Shown here: positions 20,540 to 34,506 of the stretch, one piece after another
How the letters are laid out: each line of letters opens with the position of its first letter
Numbering within the stretch: the stretch's first letter is position 1
Origin: Chrysomallon squamiferum
Lineage: Eukaryota; Mollusca; Gastropoda; Neomphalida; Peltospiridae
Length of the DNA stretch: 64,000 nt
Direction: 5' to 3'
Assembly (NCBI GenBank): GCA_012295275.1
Contig: CM022678.1
Span: forward strand, 6,466,059-6,530,058
Notes under the pieces: model-generated
Told to the model about the DNA's origin: nothing
Seen by the model: only the letters and a program-made list of their open reading frames with translations
Databases searched by the model: none
Program-made: the position numbers and the translations under genes

Positions 20540-23422
20540 GAAAAAAATGGGCCTGTGCTAGTCCACTAGCCGGTAATCAAATCATCTAAGTCACTTCGCA
20601 TATGTTTTAACCACAGTGGTTAAGGCATTGATGTTCTGGCTTGAACTAGATATATGATACAACAATGTAACACTAATAATGCTTAATTAATGTTTCCTTT
20701 AAAATTAGTAAAAAATAGTAATTTTAAGAATTTAGGTATTAATAATTAAACATCATAAATTAGTTTGTAATAAAACAGTGATAATTACAGCTGTATTTGT
20801 AATGTAAAAGTTATCATAACTTATTATCATCCATATTGAATGAATATCACCTCCAAATAATGTTGGTAATGATTAGTTAAATTTAATATTTAGTCGGAGA
20901 ATCTGTTGCAGCTGTTGATCAACTAAACATTAAACCATGCAAAGATTTAAAACAATTTTTCCCTTTTTATATTGAAGCTGTGAAATAATATTACATTCTT
21001 AACTCATTTTAGGTTCTACTTGCTTTAACTCATTTATGAATGTATCATTTGAATTATTCTTGAATTCGGTGAATATTTAACTAGAAGGAAAAAGTGACTA
21101 AATGTAAACCTGAGTTATCAGTCAGTAGTGCACATGTGTTCATTATTAAAATAAATATGAACATTGGTAAACATACGAATAATGACAAGAGAGCAGTAAA
21201 TGACATGATAATACTTAATAATATGCTCTAAAAATCAGTGTTGATGCAGTTATATGTATTCATTACACAGGGCTCGAAACAACTTGTTGCCAAATGCAAC
21301 CAAAGTTCCATATGGGTGACTGGGATGTTAACAAAATTATGGGTTCCTTGCCCTAAAAATATTATTTGGGCTACATTTTTTTTTCCTTTAAGTTATAATA
21401 CAAGAGCCACTATTAATAAATTTATTGTAAATATTTATTTCACATAAAAAGTTTGCTCAGAGTTTGATAAATCGAACATATCCAGTGTGCCTTAATTTGG
21501 CAATATCTATTTATAAATACTAATTTTTTAGACCAGATAATTTTGTTTTATTTTTTTGTTTGCCAACAAAGTTTCACTAAATAATTATCATAGATAAAAA
21601 AAAAAAAAAAAAAAAAAAAATTGGCAAATGCCTTCATTTCATTTCACTAATTAATTTAATGGAGAGTGTCTGTGAAATGTGGATTTTAATTTTTTTTTTG
21701 TAAATGACCAGCATAACAAGTATTTCCAGTGTTATACTTTAGATACATGTAAAAAAAAAAGGTGTGGTTCGTAATAGTAACTAGTGACACTCATCTGATT
21801 TCTTTCATCACACCTATACTCATATAACCAAGAAATACACACAAATATACACTCAAAACTTGTCTGGAATATATGGTGGCCCAAAGATATTCATATTTCT
21901 GCTTTTAAGTGAAGGAAAATATGTACTTGATCATTAACTTTTGAAGAAAGATTTAAAAATACACTTCAAACAAATTGAAAGAGAAAAAAATAAGAAAATC
22001 GGATCACTTGCAAAGCAGACAATGGAAGCTAAGACGGCATTCGTAGAAGTTCTGATTTGTCTGAGTATTTGTCTTAGATGATGTAAATGTTCACGATCAG
22101 TTTTCTGATACTGGGTCAGCAAGACACATAGTTTTGTTTATGAAAACAACAGTTATATACATGCCTTTTCCTTCATCAGAATGGCTGTTTATAAATAGAT
22201 GTTAGCAAATTAAGGTATGCGGATACACCCAATTCATCGAACTTTTAGCAAACCTTTTATGTGAAATAAATATTTATGATAAAATTAATAGTGGCTTTTG
22301 AGTTATAGGGAAGAAAAGGTTGCCCATAATTTTTTTAACGTCCCAGTCACCCAAACAGAACTTTGGTCACATTTGGCAACCTGGCAACTGGCTGTTTTGA
22401 GCCATACATTTGTTTTCACCAGCTGAAGTATTTTCTTTATATAATGAAATTCAATGACAACAGTTACAACCCCACCCACTATTTAGAACTCAAGTAACCC
22501 TAATTAACACAATAATAATTTAAAGTTTGTATGTTTACAGTGCAGTTTAAATGTTATTGCCAAAATGGCTGGAAATGGATGTTTTAAATAACATTTTAAA
22601 TGTAATGGAAATTGGAATAATTCTGTACAAGTAATTTTTTTTTTTTTTTTTTTTTTTTATAACTTTAATAAATTTTTGATAAATTGAAATTAACCAGTGT
22701 CATTGAAACTACAGACATGTTTCTTAAACATTAATTACGGTTGTTACTAATTACTGATTTCATTTATAAATATATATAACTTAATAAATAATTGTACGTG
22801 GGATTATAGAAAAGAAACCTACCTAACATGTTTTATTCTTTGTTCAATGCAGCTATACATTCATTAATTTGTTTAAGCCATGAAGAAAAATGTTACCTCA
22901 AGGATTTTAATTAAAAAATAACATCTGCTGCACCTCCATTGTACATATTCTGGAGACATAAGGCTACATTTAATTGTAAATCTTAAAAAGGAATGCCCAA
23001 ACCAAGGTTCAGGAATGCTTTGTATGGTTTGGGATAATTCAAATAATATGTTCCTTTATATATTTAATTAATAATCTACTATCACACCACAGAGTTTAAT
23101 GAACAAAAACCTGCAAAGAAATATAAATATAAAAAAATAGATAAGTAAAAATATGAACAAGAACAATGCTGTATTTATTAATAATTTAAAAAAGAAAATA
23201 GAAGATAGAAATAGTAAAAAAAAAATTATTTTACCTAGTTGCCGCTGCATTAAATAACTGCCTAGTTAGTGTACATTTAGTGCAAAAGGTCATGAAGAGA
23301 ATAAATTGAATTTAATAACCACTGCAGAAAGCTTTTAAAACATTTTTTGTGTGGCTGTTGAACAATATTCTGATATTACTATTGTGATTAATGTATTTCA
23401 TGTGGACAGTTCTTTACTTTTT

Positions 23423-23454
<32 letters not shown>

Positions 23455-24266
23455 TATTTTTTTTTTTGTATTGTTTTATTTTTGTTATTTTATTACTTTC
23501 AAAGCAAATATGAATATTTTTCTGAATACTGGAATGAATTGTGTTTATTATTATAGTACTTTTCTATATATAATTTATATTATTGCATGTAATATTTATA
23601 TATTTTAAATTTTTATAAATTAATATATATATATATTATAAATTCAGGTTAAAATAAAGTAATTAAACTGTAAAAATACAAACAATATCTGTTAATCTAT
23701 TAATAGTAATTTTTTTTAAATTTCAGATAAGTACAGTAGAAAGACAAGTTTTTGACTTCCTAGGGTTTATGTGGGCACCGATTATCGGCAATTTCTTTCA
23801 ACTTGTCTGTATCATCATTGGTTTATTTGGTGCCTGTCAGTATCGCCCACGTTTTATTATTGTGGTAAGTATTGATTGTTACATGTTAGTTTTACCTTTA
23901 TTTTCATCATTTATTAGAATTTTCAGATGGAATTGTTGTTTTCCTAGGTTTAACAATGTGTGTTAGAAAACAACCGTTTTATCGTTTCTTTGTTAATATA
24001 ACTTTTCACATTTTAAGAGGGTATCAAAAGTGTTCTTGTGATTTATGTTACATTGATGGTGCTTTTAAAATTATATATATTTTTTTTCTTTCTTCTACAA
24101 TTGAAATTGTAATAAAATTTTATAAATAATGAGATCATTATTTTAAATATATGTATGTAAGTATGTATTATGTATGTATGTATATGTGTATGTGTGTATA
24201 TGTGTATGTGTTTCTTTCACATTCACTTTCTTATAACACTTATTTACTTTTTTATTCCATATTATT

Positions 24267-24324
<58 letters not shown>

Positions 24325-27156
24325 CTCTCTCTGTTTCTGTCTCTCCAGGCAAAAGCATGGGAAACCATTTTTAACTCCTTTTCTTTTTTCACACTAAATT
24401 TATTTTTTATTTCCTTTAAAAACACAATACTTTAAAAGAAAACTCCTTGGATTTCTGTGGTTAGCTAATCATACTGCTTAATCAGCTGTGTTGAAATAAT
24501 AACCCTTAAAACTAACATTGTGATAAGCCAATGTGGGTGTCATTTCCTTTCATTCTATAGTCATGCCCCACTTGATCTCTGAAAACACAATATGTATGCA
24601 ACATTTCATAATGTGCACCAGGAAAAGAATTCCTGCCTAGCTAATTATTTTAAGCATTGTTTTGTAGTACATAAATAAACATCTGGGGTGACTTATTTGT
24701 CCAAGTTCATAAAGAAGTTTCTGGAAAAAAATGCAGCTGTTTGGTCATGACATGATTTGTTTGAGTGACCGAGTTATGGAATATTGCCAAAAAAAAAGTA
24801 CATGATAAACTGTACAAGCAGATTATTATTAATACTATTTATTTATTTGTTTATTTATTTATTTATTTGTTTATTTATTTATTTATTTATTTGTACAAGC
24901 AGATTATTATTAATACTATTTATTTATTTATTTATGATATTTTCGTTTTATTTTTAAACTGTATATATTTTATGATTTGTTATTTATATTGTATCTTTAT
25001 TATTTTCATTTTTAATTTTTTTTTGTTTATTTATATATTTGTTTATATTTATTTTTCTAAAAAAATTTGTGTGTGTTTATGTGTGTTTATGTGACAAGCA
25101 TGATACTTATGAAATGAAACTTCAAAGTAATTTCCATGATAAATCTACTTGAAATTCAAATAAAGAAAAACATTCTGTAAAACAGGTTTAAGACCATAAA
25201 TTAGTAGAACTATTAGCAAACATTCAAACCATAAAATTATTTTGTTTTTAATCACTTGCCATGTTCTCAAAATTATCTTGGCACAAGCACACATACGTGT
25301 ACATTTTTCTGTAGCATTTGAAAGAGAGTAAATGTTGACAGAATGAAAAATCAATATTTAGATTATCACATATTTTATTTAGCTGATTTTATGATCTGGC
25401 AGTTTCAGGATTATATCTTTTTTATTTATTTATTTTTATTTTCTAAATTTTTTTATTCTTGTTAACCGTAAGAGATAAATAAAATGCAGTGTGTGTGTAG
25501 TGCTTTTATTTTATTTGATTAATTATTATTATTGTTTTTTTTGGTTTTTTCTGTTTTTTTTTTTTTTTTTGTTACCATAGTTTTTCATACTAACCTTACA
25601 ACATAAACTTTATATTTTGTTTGATCACAGAAAAATACTTAATTAAAACACATAAACACACACACAGTGCATATTTAAACTAATGCATATCATGATTAGT
25701 GGAAATGGTTCTTACAGCATTTTTGATAAATATATTAACACACACACACACACATACACACAGTAGATGAACATCCTTATTAATATATCACATGATTATT
25801 TATAAATACATAATGAACATTTGTTAATAAATAAATATTAATATAATAAGATTCCTTTAGCTTATCTTTTTTGTGTGTGTGTTTGTGTTTTTGGTTTTTT
25901 TATTTTTGTTTTTCTTCTATAAAATACTTTGAGTTAATTTATTCAGAGTGCAGTGAGTCTTTTGTTTTGTAACATGTCCGTCGTGTAATTTGTTTTATAC
26001 TGTGTAATTATTGTTTTATACTGTGTAATGTATTGTTTATTTTTACAGTATACTGTGTGGACATTACTGTGGCTGGGTTGGAATTTATTTGTTATATGCA
26101 TTTACTTAGAAGTAGGAGTATTAAGAAGGGTGAGTTACCTCAGGTTGTTTAATACTAATTTATTTATGTATTTATCTTTTTTATTTTTATACTGTATTTT
26201 ATATATTTGCTAAAATTATTTTATTCATTTCTACTCAGTTTTTCTGCACTAGTCTAGACTACCCTACCCAGCTCTACCCTAGTCTAGTCTAATCTCTGCA
26301 CTATCCTAGTCTATTCTAGTCAGTCATAGTCTACTTCAGTCATCTCTGTTCTGTTATATTCTTTTCTGTTTATCTATTTGTTCTACATTTTGATATTATT
26401 TATTTGCTTACACATTTCATTTAATTTGATTCCTTTTAAAACAAATCATTTATTTTATTATGCTTCAGTTGTTCCTTTTATGTTTATTTAATTAAATATT
26501 TTATTTGCTTACATATTTCATTTAATTTGATTCCTTTTAAAACAAATTTTATATTTTATTATGCTTCAGTTGTTCCTTTTATATTTATTTAATTAAATAT
26601 TTTATTGTTAAGTTTTTTTTACATTGTGGAATTTTTTCTTTTCTGTAGTTCTCCATTTATGTGTGCTAAAAGAAAACATTATAAACAATTTTTTTTATCT
26701 TTTTTTTTTTTTTACTAAAAGCCAAAATCAAATTTAAAAGTTTAAACTGGCTTTTTATAAACTCCTAAAAAGTGTTTTAATTTAAGAAAGAACAAAAAAA
26801 AAAAAAATGCATCTTCCTTTGAATTATACATAAAACAGTAAATGGGAATTATTCATGGATTCTTGTTTTTTACTTTCATTTTGTTTCCTTAACTGGGTTC
26901 TGTTGGGATGTTTGAATCAATGCTAAAATCATTATCATTCTTAACATCAGTGTCATTGACAGCTTTTTATTTAATTATAAAGAAATGGTTTTTTTTTTGT
27001 TTTTTTTTTTTAAAAAGATGAAAGAATAATTTACTTTAGTCATTAATAGTGAGGTGACTTGGTATTTATTTTCAAATTTGAATACATAATATATAAAAAT
27101 AAAGAAATGTTTGATAAATAATTTTTTTTTCTTAAATTATAAATATATATATGTAC

Positions 27157-27189
<33 letters not shown>

Positions 27190-29187
27190 ACAATGAAAAC
27201 AGAATGTAAACAAATTTGTGTATTCTTTTGTGAACATTTATAGTAAATATACAGAGAACAAAAAAATAAAATTAACAAATATTTTTCTTTTTGTTTCTAA
27301 AATTACAGGATAAAGAACTGTACATCTTGACCATTGGCACAAAGAGCAAGAGTTGGTGGCTTGAACACGGCGTTGGTTGCCAGGTAACCAATTCATCCTG
27401 GCTTGACGAGATTGGGCCCGACTACAGTCGCCCCATCCCCCCAGAACAGTTCGTGGAAGGGTGCATTCTCCAGTACTACTACGTCGAGGTGATTCATGCT
27501 GCTGTGCAGTGTTTGTTTGCTGTAAGTTTTAAAACTATTAATATTTCTTTCTTTTTAAGTAGGTGTTTTATTGCCCCCAGAAAAAATACTAAAATAATTG
27601 GTAATAATAGGGTGGGTGCCCTGAATTATCTGAAATAATTTTTATAAATATACATGTATTCTCCATAGCACACTCACACACACATACACACACACACACA
27701 TTTCCAACATAAATCAGTAATTTGATGAAGAAGTATGTTTGCATGTTTAAAATCTGTGTTTAATTGTTATTTATTTACTTGTATTGTTAATATACAATAA
27801 CAAATATAACCTAATTTTAAACAAACTAAGCTTATTTAATTATACCATAACTGATAAAGTTACAGATAGTTTTAATTTTTGTTTTAGTTTTAGTTTTAGT
27901 TTTAGTTTTAGTTTTATAAAGTTTTATAGATTAATTTTTTTAGTTTTTACTTTTAATTTTTTTAATTTTAATTTTAATTTTAATTTTAATTTTAATTTTA
28001 ATTTTAATTTTTAATTTTAATTTTATTTTTAAATTAATTAAATTTTTATTTTTATTTTAATCTCAGTCGAAGTTTGTTAACAAAAACTTGAATTATTTTA
28101 AAACATTTTTCGTTTCTATTCCAGCTGTTGGGATTCGTCGTCTCATGTGTGACCATTTACGCTTACACGGAAGAGGACGAATCTTGTAAGTACATTGCGT
28201 CTACTATCACGTATAACCGTCCCAAAGAGAGCGTAGTCGTCCGGTACCGGCCCGTTCAGGTTCGGGACAGCTGGTGCATTCCCACCTATGTCTCTTACAA
28301 TGACTGTGTGGACTGGTCATCCACTACCAACCCCTCGCAGCGCCTCGTTCCGTCGTCCTCGGCCTGATAGCACCTGTCTCGCTTCACCAGGTGCGTTCAA
28401 TTAATCCCTCTCAGCTTCGTTAAGCCTTTTGGTAGATTTTAGTGGAAGTTTAAAGTTTTTACGATTTTTTGGCTTCGGTTCGGTTGGGGAGGGAGGCAGA
28501 CGTGAAAACGTTTTTCTTCTGCTTTCTTCATTTGCAAGTGTTGTTTTGTTTTAAGTTTTTGTTTATTGTTATTTTTTTCATTTTGTTTATTTTTATTGTT
28601 ATTTTCTTTTTTTATTTTTTGTTTTTGTCTTCATTTGAAGTATTTTTTTTTTTCGGTTGTGATTTGTTATCATTTTTAATTGTATTTGATTTATTAATTT
28701 GCTTTTTTTTTTTTTTTTTTTTTTTTTTTGAAGATTTGTATTTTGTTCTTTTCTTTTTGTTGCTTTTTCTTTTTTTTTTTTTTTTTTTTGTTCATTTTAC
28801 ACCTCCACTTCATGTATGTCAAAGCCAACAATTTCTTTTTTTATAGATCTGTATTTTGTTCTTTTCTTTTTGTTGCTTTTTTTCTTCTTTTTTTTTTCTT
28901 TTTTGTTCATTTTACACCTCGACTTCTTATATGTCAAAGCCAACAATTTCTTTTTAGTTAAAATAAAAAAATAGGAGAGACAAGCATGAAGCTGGTTCTG
29001 TGGGATATTTGGTGGAGATTAAAAAACCTTTTTGCACACAATTTCTGAATGATAATACATGTTTATTGTATTTGTTTATTTTTCATATTGATAAAGACAA
29101 TTTTTCAACATTTTACATATCATTGTTTTATTCATTTTGCCTTTTAGTAAGAATAATTAATTCTAAATGATACTAATATCATTTTAC

Positions 29188-29218
<31 letters not shown>

Positions 29219-32200
29219 TTAAATTAAATATCTAACATTGCTTTGATTAATTCTTTCTCTCCTTTGTTTATTTATTATTATTTTTGTGATATAATTTTCT
29301 TTTTAGTTCAGTGTCTGAAATATTGCAGAAGGATATAGATAGATAGATTCACATTTTTTATTAAATGTACATTATTATATACTTAATTCACTAATAAAGA
29401 TAAAAATTATAATTTCAGTTTATATAGGGACAAACTTGCAGCAGTAGCAAATATATAATTCTATCCATTTTTATATGTTTTTTAACTGTACTGTATATAT
29501 TGTGTTAATAATATCATTTCTAATTACACCAGTGTGTGTGTGTGTGTGTGTGTGTGTTAAAATACCTTAAATATGATTGTTTGTTGAATACAGTTAGCCA
29601 AGTATTATTATAACATTTTTATTTATTTATTTATTTTGTCATATTATCCATCTATTAAAAATCTTTGAAATTTAGCCATATTTTATTCGGAGTATTCCAA
29701 AAAATGGAAAAATTAGCTTCAGAGTCACTATAATATAAAAAAAATTTAATCAGCCTATCAAACACTGGATAATAAAATGTAATTTAAGCAGCTCAGATTA
29801 TACATTACCATTTTTGACTGTTACAGAAAAACCAAGATACCAAACTAAATATTAAACATGTCAACTGAACAGCAGAAATGTTCTGATACATAACAAGATA
29901 CAACTGATTTAAGCTTTCCATCTGAAGAGTAAAAAGAAAATGATATCAAAACACATAACCAAATTTTTAAATGTTGAACATTTAAACAGAAAGCTATAAA
30001 AATTTATCATTAATTTTAACTTGCCATCCCAACTGCAAAACATTTCAGTTCAGTTTATTTTAAAGTGTTTTTTTTTTTTTTATTTAAGCTTTTAACATTG
30101 AAGTTAATCTTAATTTGTTTTTGATAAATCATGGAATTGATTTTACAGTAGGCACTGTAGTGTGTGGGTTTAATATGGGGGTGTAAAAAGTAAATATATG
30201 TATAGCTGCAGTTATTTATAGGTTTTTAAATTAAAACACAGTGTATATTTAAGTTGATTTTTATTTTAATCAATTTATTTTTAATTATTATTTTGAATAT
30301 TTTATAAGTAAATATTTGTTAATATTTTATATTCATCAAAGTTTTGACTTACGCAATATATTCTAACATTTTCCCATACATTTTCTGTCTTTCAACACAT
30401 CTTTTCCTACCTTAAATTTTCTTGTTTGTAAAAATTTTCACTTGCTGTTCAAACAGACAAAACCCAGTTTTAAGTGTTGTTTGATAAGTTGTAGCTCCTG
30501 GGATCAAACCTTAACTGTAGTTAAAAATGCTGAAAAAAACTGTTTTATCTACAGTAGCTGTGACCTTCAGTTTAAGGCTTTTTTATAAAAAAAAATTAAG
30601 CATTTTTTCGTTTTATTTTTTTTAATTTAATTTAATTTTATTTTATTACTTATCTAAGTTATTATTTATTTACTTTTTGATTTATCTATATATTTATTTT
30701 TATTATTTGTTTATTTATTTATTTATTTATTGCCATTGGGTTTTGTTTTGTTTTTTTTTTGTTTGTTTGTTTGTTTTTACTTTGTTTTTTAATAGTATAT
30801 GGGGGATCTGTTTTGTTACTAAAATAATATCTTAAGTGAGTCACATTACAAAACAAACAGTTTATTTAACCCCTACACAGTTTAAGTTCATGGTGACCAT
30901 CTTCAAAGATTTGATAAAACTACGTGCAGACTGACCTGAACCTGCAACTTACAGGATTATGAGTGTTGAGAATTTACATTTGTGATTCATCTGCTGAGTA
31001 CCTCCTGCATATTAATGTACAGGCTGTTTACAAGCTAGCGTGATCAGGAGATAATTTCAGACAGTTACTAAACAATCAGCTGATTGAAAGCATAGCAAGT
31101 GTTTTCCTGTTTGTGCAATACTGCTCGTTTTGTAAAACTTCATATTGATGAGTTCATTATTTATTTATATTTTTATTTTATATTTTTTTATTTTGTTTCG
31201 TTTTGTTTTGTTTTGTTTTGTTTTGTTTTGTTTTGTTTTGTTTTGTTTTATTTTATTTTATTTTATTTTATTTTATTTTATTTACCTATCTATCTCAGGA
31301 TCTTGTCCATCTCTGTTTATTATTTTTTATTTTGTGTTTTTGTTTTGGGTGGGTAAAAGGTTTTTATCTTTTTGTAAAAAAAAAATTCCTTCCATATTTA
31401 CATATTAACAGACCACAGAAATGAATAAAACATGATAAACCGTTTTAAATGAGTGGATCTTAACTAGTAACATGTGTTAATGTACAGTCATCAATATATA
31501 TACATACATCAACACACACATACACGTATTTGATTCACCTCTTTACCATTGTTTTGTCGTTACACTTTTACACAGTCTAGTCAGTACTTGTTTATCCACT
31601 GTTCATGAAAATGAACACTTTACACGTTTAAATTTTGATATCACTCTTTTGTTTTAATTGTGTAATTTTACACACCCACAGAATTAATTTAGCATATTTT
31701 CAAAACTAATATTCGTGAAACTGGAATCTGTGAATCTGACACCACTCTCCCTTAACCCGTGTGTTAACATTTTTATCATGTAATTTGTGTGAGGTACAGA
31801 ATTAATTACCAACTGTTTCAGTCTACTATTCATGGAAATGTCATCTAACAAGTTTGTTTAACCAATATGTTTATTTAAATGGGTAATTTTTACACAACCT
31901 GGCTTTAATTAGTAATTGCTTTAATTTGTTGTTCGTGAAAATGTAATTTGTAAATTTGATACCATTCTCGGCCAATGTGTTTATTTAAAATATAGTAATT
32001 TTATACATCACAGAATTAATTAGTAATTGTTTTAATACACTGCCCTTCAAGATTTTTAAATTACTGTGTATTGTACTGATGTTTTACCATTAATATGTTG
32101 TTCTGGGTTGTTGCTTTTGTGTTTTTTTTCAGTAGAGAAGCTCATTAAATTTTTAATTCTTATTTTTGTCCTTAAACAAGTAAATGTACAGGTGTGAATA

Positions 32201-32990
32201 TTTCATTAACAAAAACAGATGTTGCGTCTGCTTGAAAGGTTTCAGGTCAAAATAAAATATACAGCAAATGTCCAGTTACAAGGACAAAGTACTGATGTCC
32301 ACTTCTTTGTCCATCTGATTTCTCAAAATGCTGCCTTTACAAAATACAAATTCCTTCTTAAAGAGCACAATATATTCTTTTTACAATAAGTAAAAAGTCA
32401 CTTTCATAAAGTATGATTAGTATACTCTGTGTGGTATAAAATAAAATTATGTGTGTTTTTACAAAACAATTCTTTCTATTTTTGCCCTTAAACAAACACT
32501 GGATGTTTGTAAAACACAGTATCTCATGCAAAACAGTAAACAAATTTGTTTAACAGAACAAATATTTCTTACACAAAATAAATGATTCCATGCTTTTGTA
32601 TGATGTATTTACCTTTCTGAACTGCATGTTTCCATTTACAAAATCTTACATATCTCCTACACAAAACAAACTATATCCATTTTGCACAGCATGATAGAAT
32701 ACTCTTTACAAAACAAAGCATACAACTTGTGCAAAACACTGCATCTCTTTTTGCAGAAAATATCCATTTTAGAAAACCTAGATCCTTTACAAACAAAATA
32801 TATCTTCATTACAAAACAGAAAATAACTGCTTTACAGACTTGTTTCCTTTAGAAAACACAATATGACTCGTTTACAAACACAATACAATATCTTTACAAT
32901 TTGCAGCATATCCCTTTGATAAAATTTATTGGTTTTTTTGGGGTTTTTTTTCAAGGTGTTAAAACTGATATATCTTTTTTTTAAAATAAT

Positions 32991-33034
<44 letters not shown>

Positions 33035-33747
33035 TACTATTTTTTTAATTTTTTCTTTTTTTCATTTTTTAACATGGACGGATTTGTTTCTCTTTGCAGT
33101 CGGGTTTATCCGTGGATTTGATGTAAATCCATCAGACAGAGCAATTCTGCAGGCATCGTATATGCATCTTGAACCTATATATGACCACGAACCAACTAAA
33201 TTCTGATCAGAAAGGTTTTTTTTTTTTTTTTTAGTTTAACTTCGTTTGTGGTGCTTTTCATTCATTCATTCATTCATTTATTTATTTATTTCTGTTTCCA
33301 GTTTCCCCCATTGGCATGACCTGAACTTGATTCTTTCTTATTTTTTCTTTATTTTTTTTTTTTTTTTGTTGCATTTCAGTTGGCTGTGTATCTTCTTCAC
33401 TATTTGCCTTCAGTGATAACCACCTTTTTTTTTTTCTTTTTTTTTTTATCCATCCTTATTTGTAAAAAAATTAATCGTTGTGGTGGTTATTTTGTTGGCA
33501 GTTAAATCAGATTAAAAGGATTAATTGTTGTTTATGATGTCAGTTATTCTCCTCTGCTTTTAGATTGTTTTATGGGTTTGTTTAGTTTTAGGTAGAACAT
33601 TTTTTTTTTTTTTTGTAATCTGCTTTTAACGTAATCTGATAAATTTGTCTAGTTATTTTATAAACATTTTTATTTGATCTAAGTAGTTGTTTAGAAACCA
33701 TTGTGAGAATATTGTACGAGTTTTCATGTGAAATTTAGTATTAAATT

Positions 33748-33786
<39 letters not shown>

Positions 33787-34451
33787 TTTTTGAAATCATT
33801 GATGGAACTGTTAAAATATCAATAAATATTATAATTCAGTTATAATTTTAATTAATATTACTGATGCATGTTTATTTTTAATTTATTTTCAGAATATTTG
33901 AAACTAATTCAGTATTTTTTATTATTGTTATTATTATTGATATTATTATTCTTAGTACTATTGTTATTATTGTTATTGTTATTATTTCACAACATTGTTT
34001 CACTTAACAGTGTTTTAAGAACATTACATTAAATTTATTATTAATTAAAAATTGACAATTTTCTATACCTGAACATTGAGGCAGATGTTCAAATCATTAT
34101 TATTTTTATTTTTTTCATTTTTTTTTTTAAATTTTTTTCTTTTCAAAAGCAGCTCAAAATTGTTAAAGAGTTCAAAGTCATTTTTAAATTACTTCAAGTG
34201 TAGAGGAAAATAAGTGAAAGATTGTTCTCTGTGTGTGTGTGCACTGACACACATACACATGCATGAACACACTCTGTCTCACACACACACACAAAAAAAA
34301 AACACAAAAACAGATGCAAGCATTGCACATGTATTTTTGTCGACGTGTATGTGAAAGAGCTATTGATATGTAGCCAGTACCGTTTCTGTTTTGCATGGTT
34401 GTGAAGTTACAAAATTAACTGCTTATTTTTTTTTAATTAATAAATAGTCCA

Positions 34452-34506
<55 letters not shown>

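Larger units (their letters stand above)
28368..33099 (+). other. NKAIN intron 5, first part, or 3' UTR of the read-through form
   Basis: T-rich sequence with a two-copy duplication at about 28728-28955, (TTA)n near 29185-29218, (GT)n near 29531-29558, (TTTTG)n/(TTTTA)n at 31196-31281 and two decayed repeat fields at 31540-32920. A poly-T of about 35 bases lies near 32996-33030. No exon seen before 33100. Confidence 0.65.

Noticed and set aside
20507-20660. tRNA-derived SINE with poly-A
   Set aside because: A B-box-like GGTAATCAAATC is present, but the A box is poorly placed and the poly-A is on the wrong side for a plus-strand copy; too weak to call.
21934-22122. 62-codon minus-strand frame in the core of the foldback element as a transposase remnant
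   Set aside because: No transposase motif is visible, and the second half is a run of hydrophobic residues from T-rich sequence.
27883-28025. TTTTAG hexamers as interstitial telomere repeat
   Set aside because: The unit is not TTAGGG or TTAGG and grades into TTTTAA; it is a simple AT-rich repeat.
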